From assembly GCA_022794265.1 (NCBI GenBank), contig JAAWEK010000003.1:248001-312000 (forward strand): a stretch of 64,000 bases of DNA, read 5' to 3'. The notes under the pieces were generated by a model. That model saw nothing but the letters and a program-made list of their open reading frames with translations, searched no databases and had not been told where the DNA came from. Shown piece after piece: positions 58,121 to 64,000 of this stretch. Every line of letters begins with the position of its first letter. Position 1 is the stretch's first letter. A program made the translations under genes and the position numbers. The DNA is from Lachnospiraceae bacterium. GTDB taxonomy: Bacteria; Bacillota; Clostridia; Lachnospirales; Lachnospiraceae.

Positions 58121-58393
58121 TTAATTTCTATCCTTTTTATTCTTCATCTTTTGAATAATAAAAATACTTATTATTATAATCGTTATAAATACCAAAATGG
58201 ATAATGATATTAGAAATGTTACCCATAAAGGAAGCTGCCAGAAAGTTCTTGATGATAATCCGGCATAGATTCGTTTATCATGGATATCTATATAATTTAA
58301 AATATACATTAAAGCCAGTGAGACAATCATAACTATCCCATCAAAAGTTACAAAAATTTTTAATTTTCTCATATTCTGTTTCTTTCTTGACAC
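58121..58393 (-). CDS. small two-helix membrane protein (90 residues)
   Basis: 90 residues, GTG start with GGAGG nine bases upstream. Basic N terminus, two membrane helices (VTFDGIVMIVSLALMYILNY and WVTFLISLSILVFITIIIIS) and a basic tail (KMKNKKDRN). No family recognised. 20 bases from the next gene, so cotranscribed. Confidence 0.7.
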   Translation of the reverse strand: MSRKKQNMRKLKIFVTFDGIVMIVSLALMYILNYIDIHDKRIYAGLSSRTFWQLPLWVTFLISLSILVFITIIIISIFIIQKMKNKKDRN

Positions 58394-58422
58394 AGCCCCA
58401 TTCCTCCATTTTCAATTTCACC

Positions 58423-58749
58423 CTATTGTTCCCATAACGGTCCAACTATAAGTACACACCAAAACAAAAATGTTAACAGTAAAAAAAGTAAATCCGTTAT
58501 GATATATATGACCTTATATTTTGTTATAGTTAGTCTTTTCACTTTATAATTAATATAAATTAAAATCTGAAAAGCTGCCATGAATAATAATTCTTGAACC
58601 AAATATTCCATTTCCGAAAAATATAGTTTAGGACTCCATTTCACATATACCAGCCAACAGGCTATAGCATAACTACATGCAAAATGTAAAAATACTAATA
58701 TAATTATTTTTATAATCAGATTAATAATTTGTTTTTTTCTATCATTCAT
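58423..58749 (-). CDS. small three-helix membrane protein (108 residues)
   Basis: 108 residues, ATG after TAGGAG. Three membrane helices (IIKIIILVFLHFACSYAIAC, LLFMAAFQILIYINY, IITDLLFLLLTFLFWCVLIV). First of the three small membrane genes. AT-rich compared with flanking ychF and thiN. Possible accessory sensor, immunity or transport component for the split two-component system; nothing in the sequence proves any of these. Confidence 0.7.
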   Translation of the reverse strand: MNDRKKQIINLIIKIIILVFLHFACSYAIACWLVYVKWSPKLYFSEMEYLVQELLFMAAFQILIYINYKVKRLTITKYKVIYIITDLLFLLLTFLFWCVLIVGPLWEQ

Positions 58750-58770
58750 AACTGCTCCTAATATCTCATT

Positions 58771-58830
58771 CTATGATCCTGCATTACCTAGAGCTACATA
58801 TTCTAATCTTCCGTATTTACAAGGCTCCAT
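58771..58830 (-). CDS. possible 19-residue peptide MEPCKYGRLEYVALGNAGS
   Basis: A short open frame ends 22 bases before the 108-residue protein gene. It has no strong ribosome binding site (AAAGAGA directly before the ATG), but it overlaps the end of a 13-codon frame at 58817-58858 that has AAGGGG seven bases before its ATG, so coupling is possible. One Cys and a GNAGS end. It could be a leader or signal peptide, or chance. Confidence 0.25.
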   Translation of the reverse strand: MEPCKYGRLEYVALGNAGS

Positions 58831-58858
58831 TCTCTTTTGAATTGTATTTCTTTCTCAT
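58817..58858 (-). CDS. possible 13-residue leader peptide MRKKYNSKENGAL
   Basis: AAGGGGCAATCTT precedes the ATG with ideal spacing. Too short to judge by composition. It lies in the leader of the three-gene membrane operon. The rest of the 318-base gap 58750-59067 is AT-rich, with one promoter for the plus-strand regulator. Confidence 0.3.
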   Translation of the reverse strand: MRKKYNSKENGAL

Positions 58859-59002
58859 AAGATTGCCCCTTAAAAAATAAATATAAACATTTCTATTAAA
58901 AGAATACACTTTTTAAATCAGAAATAACAGATACTATTTGTAACTAAATAAAATGACATATGTAATTATATTTCACTCAACATCATCAAAACCAACAGTA
59001 TC

Positions 59003-59031
59003 TTTACTTCATTTTATTTATTTGCTATAAT
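59003..59031 (+). promoter_or_regulatory. sigma-A promoter of the LuxR-type regulator
   Basis: TTTACT, 17 bases, TATAAT, preceded by TTGC before the -10; 36 bases upstream of the start codon. Confidence 0.7.
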
Positions 59032-59067
59032 ATAAGACATTCTATTTAAGTAACGAAAGGGAATCAA

Positions 59068-59712
59068 ATGACAAAAATCAATGTACTTATCGCCGATGAT
59101 ATGCAAATATTACGAACCGGCTTAAAAGCCATATTAGAAAAAAATGACACTCTTCAGGTTGTTGGAATGGCAGCAAACGGAAAAGAAGCATACGAATTCT
59201 GCCAAAATGCCATGGTAGATGTCATTTTAATGGATATGCATATGCCTGATTATGATGGGGCATATGGAATAAAATCAATAAAAAATAAATTCCCGAATAT
59301 AAAAATTCTTGTACTTTCCACATTCGATGATGATAATACAGTAAAAGCCGCTGTCAACAGCGGCGCTGATGGTTATATTTTAAAAGAAATGGAAGCGGAG
59401 CAAATTATTCAATCCATTATTAGTACATACAACGGATTAAGTATATTCTGTAATCATATCTACAAAAATATTTCGTCCCGGATACATTTTTCTGATATTC
59501 CCTCCGACACAGAAAAATCCTTCCATTTTTCAACCCGTGAAAAAGAACTGATTCATTATATTACACAAGGTCTGGATAATAAAGAAATATCTCAAAAAAT
59601 GTATTTAGCAGAAGGAACCGTCAGAAATAATATTTCCAAATTATTAATCAGGCTGAATATGAAAGACCGGACACAACTGGCCGTATTTGCAGTTAAAAAC
59701 GGACTTGACTAA
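59068..59712 (+). CDS. NarL/LuxR-family response regulator
   Basis: 214 residues. Receiver domain with VLIADDMQILRTGL, phosphoacceptor VILMDMHMPDYDG near residue 55 and lysine in YILKEMEAE. C-terminal helix-turn-helix (about 150-214) has STREKELIHYITQGLDNKEI and LAEGTVRNNISKLL. HisKA_3 kinases pair with this regulator class, so the kinase at 56163 is the likely partner. AACGAAAGGG before the start. Confidence 0.95.
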   Translation: MTKINVLIADDMQILRTGLKAILEKNDTLQVVGMAANGKEAYEFCQNAMVDVILMDMHMPDYDGAYGIKSIKNKFPNIKILVLSTFDDDNTVKAAVNSGADGYILKEMEAEQIIQSIISTYNGLSIFCNHIYKNISSRIHFSDIPSDTEKSFHFSTREKELIHYITQGLDNKEISQKMYLAEGTVRNNISKLLIRLNMKDRTQLAVFAVKNGLD

Positions 59713-59722
59713 TTATACTGTT

Positions 59723-60382
59723 CTAATCCCTGGACTCAATCAATATAATTTTCCCGCTTTTTAATTTTACAGCCGCCGGTTCCTCAATTATCTCATTACT
59801 CACTCCCAGACTGATTGTCTGGTCTATGTACATTTCATAATTCCTAAGGGGATATTTCATTCCTGTCAGAGTAAGCCCCGTAATACATTGGCTCATCGGA
59901 ATAATCGAAACATATTTATATTCACTCTTTTTTAATTCTATCTCTTTCCGCTTTACCCCTAACAACCGGATTCTATTATGGGAATTTATAATAACTGCCT
60001 CTATCCCCTGTTCCAACGGCATTTGCAAAAGCTGTATGTTCGCCAGGGAATGGTCCATTCTGGTTCCGATTCCCCCAAAAATTGTAATACTCAGAGTTCC
60101 TAATTCAACAGCAAGATTAATGGCGCTTTGGGTATCCGTAAAATCCTTTTCTGGCTGAAACTGTCGGAAGACAATATTAGGATTCGTCCGGTAACTATCT
60201 AAAATATCCTTCGAAACCGTATCAAAATCCCCTACAATATAACCTGGAACCAAATTCATCTTCATGGCAGATTCCAGTCCGCCATCCACTGCAATAATAT
60301 GCTCAAAGCTGTGATTCTTCAGATAATTGCAGGCAAAATCAATATCGATACTCCCCCCTGAAATAATTAATGTTTCACTCAT
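59723..60382 (-). CDS. thiN: thiamine pyrophosphokinase
   Basis: 219 residues. AVDGGLESAMKMNLVPGYIVGDFDTV near residue 32, and the ATP/Mg region EKDFTDTQSAINLAVELG and GGIGTRMDHSLANIQLL, are TPK signatures. Phosphorylates thiamine to TPP. Overlaps rpe by four bases (stop/start overlap). Confidence 0.96.
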   Translation of the reverse strand: MSETLIISGGSIDIDFACNYLKNHSFEHIIAVDGGLESAMKMNLVPGYIVGDFDTVSKDILDSYRTNPNIVFRQFQPEKDFTDTQSAINLAVELGTLSITIFGGIGTRMDHSLANIQLLQMPLEQGIEAVIINSHNRIRLLGVKRKEIELKKSEYKYVSIIPMSQCITGLTLTGMKYPLRNYEMYIDQTISLGVSNEIIEEPAAVKLKSGKIILIESRD

Positions 60383-61044
60383 CCCATGATCCTCTTAAAT
60401 GCTTTCACATTTTCTGAAATATTTCCGGAAAAGATTGCTGAACCAGCTACAATTACATTTGCTCCTGCCTCCAGAACCATTTTTAAATTATCTGTTTTAA
60501 TGCCGCCATCTACTTCAATATCTACTGGAAGATTCCTTTCATCAATCATTCTTCGCAAAGCTGATATCTTTTCTGTAATCTGCGGAATATAAGATTGTCC
60601 GCCAAATCCAGGATTCACACTCATCAATAAAACCATGTCAACATCCGATAAAATATAATCCAAAGCATGAAGAGATGTGGAAGGATTCAGCACCACACCT
60701 GCCTTGCAGCCCGATTCCAAAACAGCATGTACCGTACGGTCCAAATGCCTGCAAGCCTCTGCATGAACAGTAATCATATCCGCACCGGCTGCAGCAAAAT
60801 CCTCAATATAACGCACCGGTTCATCAATCATTAAATGAACATCAAAACACTGATTGGTAGTCTTACGAATCGATTGGATGACCGGCATACCAAACGAAAT
60901 ACTCGGCACAAAACTCCCATCCATTACATCAATATGAATATAATCGGTTCCTGCCTGAACTGCAGTATTGATTTCTTCACCCAATTTTGAAAAATCAGCC
61001 GCCAGAATCGACGCTGCCAGTTTATTTTTTCTTATATATTCCAT
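60379..61044 (-). CDS. rpe: ribulose-phosphate 3-epimerase
   Basis: 221 residues, TIM barrel. AASILAADFSKLGEEI, metal and catalytic residues in HIDVMDGSFVPSISFG, VHLMIDEPVRYI, NPGFGGQSY and IEVDGGIK. Interconverts ribulose-5-P and xylulose-5-P. Between rsgA and thiN, the usual Firmicutes order. Confidence 0.98.
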   Translation of the reverse strand: MEYIRKNKLAASILAADFSKLGEEINTAVQAGTDYIHIDVMDGSFVPSISFGMPVIQSIRKTTNQCFDVHLMIDEPVRYIEDFAAAGADMITVHAEACRHLDRTVHAVLESGCKAGVVLNPSTSLHALDYILSDVDMVLLMSVNPGFGGQSYIPQITEKISALRRMIDERNLPVDIEVDGGIKTDNLKMVLEAGANVIVAGSAIFSGNISENVKAFKRIMG

Positions 61045-61056
61045 ACTTTGCTCCTG

Positions 61057-61935
61057 CTAATATTTCTTACGATTTTTTAATTCATCAAACAAAAGACAAT
61101 AATTATCATATCGGACCTGACTGATCTTTTCTTCCGCCAATGCCTGTTTTACACTGCAATCCGGCTCATTGATATGAACACAGCCTTTAAAACGACAGGT
61201 TTCATTATACTCAGCAAATTCCCTGAAATACCACTTCAAATCCTCACCTTCAAAATCGTTGGTATAAAGGGAACTAAATCCCGGTGTATCCATCAGATAA
61301 GTATTTTCATCCAAATGAAACAGTTCTGTATGCCTTGTGGTATGTTTCCCTCTTTTAATCTTTTCACTGATTTCTCCTGTTCTGGAATTTGCTTCCGGCA
61401 TAAGTGCATTCAGAAGGGAAGATTTCCCCACACCGGAAGGACCTGCAAATGCAGTGGTTTTTCCGTTTATCAGCCGGAATACATCTCCGGTTCCCATATT
61501 CATCATGGTACTGGTAAATATAACATGATATCCGGCATTCACATAAATATCTTTATATTTCATAACCTCGTCTTCTTTTACCAAATCCACCTTATTAAAA
61601 CATATGATTGTATTAATATCACACCGCTCCATCATTACCAGAAAACGGTCCAGTAAATTAAGATTCGGCATGGGATCTGCAATGGCAAAAACCACAATGG
61701 CCTGGTCAATATTCGCCACTGCCGGACGGATTAATTCATTTTTCCGCATAAAAATATTAGAGATATTGCCAAGTTTATTCTCCTCATCCAATATCTCAAT
61801 ATCCACATCATCGCCTACCAGAGGCTTAATCTTTTTATTTCTGAAAATTCCTTTTGCCTTACATTCATAGATTCCACTATGTACAATGTGTACATAGTAG
61901 AATCCGGCTATTCCTTTAATAATTTTTCCTTGCAT
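61057..61935 (-). CDS. rsgA: ribosome small subunit-dependent GTPase A
   Basis: 292 residues. OB fold (about 1-60), circularly permuted GTPase with NKVD before the P loop (GPSGVGKSSLLNAL) and DTPGFSSL, and a zinc knuckle (CRFKGCVHINEPDC). Acts in 30S maturation. I use the ATG at 61935, after GGTG, which fits RsgA length; the longer frame would run through a strong hairpin. Two perfect or near-perfect inverted repeats lie at the start of its message. Confidence 0.96.
   Translation of the reverse strand: MQGKIIKGIAGFYYVHIVHSGIYECKAKGIFRNKKIKPLVGDDVDIEILDEENKLGNISNIFMRKNELIRPAVANIDQAIVVFAIADPMPNLNLLDRFLVMMERCDINTIICFNKVDLVKEDEVMKYKDIYVNAGYHVIFTSTMMNMGTGDVFRLINGKTTAFAGPSGVGKSSLLNALMPEANSRTGEISEKIKRGKHTTRHTELFHLDENTYLMDTPGFSSLYTNDFEGEDLKWYFREFAEYNETCRFKGCVHINEPDCSVKQALAEEKISQVRYDNYCLLFDELKNRKKY
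61870..61904. repeat. inverted repeat inside the start of rsgA
   Basis: Arms 61870-61885 and 61889-61904 match at 15 of 16 positions with a three-base loop, within codons about 11-22 of rsgA. Coding pressure alone rarely produces such symmetry. Confidence 0.7.
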
Positions 61936-61946
61936 ATCTACACCAT

Positions 61947-61976
61947 GCAGTATCACAGACAACACTGTGATACTGC
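61947..61976. repeat. 12-bp perfect hairpin at the prkC-rsgA junction
   Basis: GCAGTATCACAG (61947-61958) and CTGTGATACTGC (61965-61976), six-base loop, no T run, ending 11 bases before the rsgA start codon. Probably an mRNA structure affecting rsgA translation or processing rather than a terminator. Confidence 0.75.
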
Positions 61977-61986
61977 CCAAATAACA

Positions 61987-64000
61987 CTATTCTTCAACAA
62001 GATACATCTTATTATTGAATAATACATGTGAACCATTTCTATCCTCCACAGAAATCGTCAGCCATACAGATTCAGCACCTTTATCTACCAGCTCGCTGAC
62101 GTTTTCTCCTGTCCAGCCGTTCAGTTTATTGGTGCTGAGAGCTACCTCCTGTGTGATGGTTCTTCCGTCGCTGCAATGGGTCACCATACTGGCGGATAAA
62201 ATACCTTCCGTAATTTCCTGTGTATTTCCATCTTCATCCACATATTTCCGGTCTAAATCACTGTAATTTACAGAAATCCTTGCATACTTCTGCTTTTCAG
62301 CCGTGGTCGGCTCCGGTGTGGTCGGCTCTGGTGTCGGTTCCGGCGTTGGCTCTGGTGTGGTAGATTCCGGTTCTTTTCCGAGACTGACAATGTAATCAAT
62401 GGAACTTCCTTTTTCTACAGTAGTTCCCTCGGTTACAGTTGCCCGGATAATGGAATTCTTAGGTATGGTATCATGATATTGTTCATCCTGTTTTCTTCCC
62501 AGTTTTAATCCTGCCTTTTCCAGCTCTTCTTTTGCCTTTTCAACAGACATTCCTGCAATGGATGGAACCTTTGGATTCGGCTCAACGCCTTTACTGATCC
62601 ATATATTGACCGTTGCTCCTTCCGGCAGCTTGCTGTCAGCCGGAACATCCTGCCTTGTTACCAGACCGGCTGCTACGGTATCGTGATACTCTTCATTTAC
62701 CTGTCCTAATTTTAACTTCTGCATTTCAAGCTTGGCTCTGGCACCGTCTTTTGTTTCCCCTGACAGATTCGGAACGGTGGTATCCGTGGAATCTGCACCA
62801 GAACTTACATAAACGGTTATGGTATCGCCATATTTAACCTGCTGTGGTGCTTTCGGACTGGTTTCAATAACTGTATCCAACGGTGCGGAAGCATCCGGTT
62901 TATACTCAAATTCCGGATTTAATCCATATTCATCTTTTAAAATCTTTCTTGCTTCTTCTTTATTCTTACCCGTTACATCTGGTACATCAAATTCTTTTGC
63001 ACCATCACTGACTGTAAGAATAATAGTGGTATGCTTTTCAACCACAGTTCCTTCTTCCACGGAAGAACTGATAACAAAACCTTTCTCAATGGTGTTGTGA
63101 TAATCAGTTTCAATCCTGTAACCCAAATCTTCTTTTTTCAAAAGGGCAATCGCATCATCCTCTGCAACACCTACTACCTTTGGTACTCTGGAATGTTTGG
63201 CATCCAGCGTGGTCTCACCCTCACCAGTAGTGGTCTTCTTTTCCACAGGGTTTGACGAACTGCATCCGTCTCCCACGATGTTGGTCAGAATAAAAAACAT
63301 GGCTATTACTATAATCACTGCCGTTACGATTCCACCGATGGCTATGATTTTATCCAGCTTCGGATTTTCCTCATCTGTCTCCAGGTCATCCTCAATTTCT
63401 TCCTCATCTTCCTGTTCCAGCACATGATTATCTTTCCCAATGACCGGAATATCCAGTTCCGGTTTTTCAAACCCGGATTCATGACGGATCTGGGATATCT
63501 CATCGTCGGAAATCATTACCGTGGCAGCACCTTCATCCACCGAAACAATCTGGACAAAATCTTCATCCGGCGTGATTAGTGACTTTTTCAGGTCAGCAAT
63601 CAGAGAAGACACCTTCAGATATCTCCGGTCCGGTTTCTTCTGCGTACACTTTAAAATAATTTTTTCCACGCTGACCGGCAGATCCGGAACCAGCCGCTTC
63701 GGACTCGGAATATCATTCTGTACATGCTGCAGGGCAATAGCAACCGTAGAATCACCTTCAAACGGTACCTTTCCTGTCAGCATTTCATACAAAGTAACGC
63801 CCAGAGAATATATATCACTCTTTTCATCTATAAATCCGCCCTTTGCCTGTTCCGGTGAAATATAGTGTACAGAACCCATGGCATTGGAACTGATGGTATT
63901 TGTTGAGGCCGCCCTGGCAATACCAAAATCCGTTACTTTTACTTTTCCTTCTTTGGAAATAATAATGTTCTGCGGCTTAATATCCCTGTGAATAATATGA
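61987..64000 (-). CDS. prkC: PASTA-domain serine/threonine protein kinase, 5' part missing
   Basis: About 670 residues are visible; the first part of the kinase lies beyond the right edge. Visible: catalytic loop HRDIKPQN, DFGIARAAS, APE-type GSVHYISPEQAKGG, then a juxtamembrane segment, one membrane helix (IGGIVTAVIIVIAMFFIL), and four PASTA domains starting VPKVVGV, VPDVTGK, VPNLSGE and VPSIAGM. A Thr/Pro/Glu-repeat linker (TPEPTPEPTPEPTTPEP) and a beta-rich C-terminal domain follow. Binds muropeptides and phosphorylates cytosolic targets in growth and germination. The gene precedes rsgA, as in Bacillus. Confidence 0.97.
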   Translation of the reverse strand, partial: HIIHRDIKPQNIIISKEGKVKVTDFGIARAASTNTISSNAMGSVHYISPEQAKGGFIDEKSDIYSLGVTLYEMLTGKVPFEGDSTVAIALQHVQNDIPSPKRLVPDLPVSVEKIILKCTQKKPDRRYLKVSSLIADLKKSLITPDEDFVQIVSVDEGAATVMISDDEISQIRHESGFEKPELDIPVIGKDNHVLEQEDEEEIEDDLETDEENPKLDKIIAIGGIVTAVIIVIAMFFILTNIVGDGCSSSNPVEKKTTTGEGETTLDAKHSRVPKVVGVAEDDAIALLKKEDLGYRIETDYHNTIEKGFVISSSVEEGTVVEKHTTIILTVSDGAKEFDVPDVTGKNKEEARKILKDEYGLNPEFEYKPDASAPLDTVIETSPKAPQQVKYGDTITVYVSSGADSTDTTVPNLSGETKDGARAKLEMQKLKLGQVNEEYHDTVAAGLVTRQDVPADSKLPEGATVNIWISKGVEPNPKVPSIAGMSVEKAKEELEKAGLKLGRKQDEQYHDTIPKNSIIRATVTEGTTVEKGSSIDYIVSLGKEPESTTPEPTPEPTPEPTTPEPTTAEKQKYARISVNYSDLDRKYVDEDGNTQEITEGILSASMVTHCSDGRTITQEVALSTNKLNGWTGENVSELVDKGAESVWLTISVEDRNGSHVLFNNKMYLVEE

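Noticed and set aside
61947-61976. Terminator between prkC and rsgA
   Set aside because: The stem is perfect, but there is no T tract, and rsgA follows immediately, so termination is unlikely.

Overview
The window looks like chromosome of a spore-forming, low-GC Clostridia bacterium, most likely Lachnospiraceae. The evidence is strong Shine-Dalgarno sites, consensus sigma-A promoters with 17-bp spacers, the sporulation genes spoIIGA, sigE, sigG and ymxH, a Firmicutes-type division and cell-wall (dcw) cluster, and a DUF5688-type protein and long Ig-like/fibronectin surface proteins common in that family. No rRNA, tRNA, CRISPR array, insertion sequence or prophage was seen. Most genes lie on the minus strand.

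Layout. 1-740: the 3' part of an Asp23/Gls24-type gene is cut by the window edge and is divergent from rpmB. 896-3097: a diaminopimelate-decarboxylase-type PLP enzyme and a rhomboid-like membrane protein. 3533-7789: a very large 2-hydroxyacyl-CoA dehydratase activase-type protein. 7883-11427: ung, hisF, hisH and an acidic membrane protein in one minus-strand run. 11502-16131: CheV, a lipoprotein, a VanS/OmpR-type two-component pair and a small membrane protein. 16308-19391: transglutaminase-like protein, lipoprotein, DUF5688. 19752-22862: efp, aroK, aroD, aroE. 22930-27480: a 1516-residue secreted Ig-like repeat protein. 27717-34738: yqeG, nrdR, ymxH, sigG, thiD, a membrane glycerophosphodiesterase, an RlmI-type methyltransferase and DUF5662. 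34817-38126: a lipoprotein foldase of trigger-factor type and a GH25 lysozyme with fibronectin domains. 38343-53173: sigE, spoIIGA, ftsZ, divIB, murA, ftsW, murD, mraY, two class B PBPs, ftsL, rsmH and mraZ (transcribed from mraZ toward sigE). 53479-54354: lgt. 54414-54864: a large structured palindromic element. 55003-56100: ychF. 56163-59712: a 7TM histidine kinase, three tiny membrane proteins and a divergent LuxR-type regulator. 59723-64000: thiN, rpe, rsgA and a 5'-truncated prkC.

How the genes work together. The dcw block supplies septal peptidoglycan synthesis (lipid I by MraY, MurD and MurA upstream of it, FtsW with class B PBPs, FtsL/DivIB, FtsZ). It runs directly into the spoIIG genes that start the mother-cell sporulation programme. 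PrkC, with its PASTA repeats, senses cell-wall fragments. Lgt processes the several lipoproteins encoded here.

Most interesting signals: (1) two intergenic palindromic elements, 3162-3253 and 54414-54864, that share conserved internal-loop sequences but have different, still paired, stems; (2) a five-repeat operator just downstream of the mraZ promoter; (3) a spoIIGA promoter with the long spacer typical of Spo0A-activated spoIIG; (4) a two-component system split around three membrane microproteins, with tiny overlapping leader ORFs.
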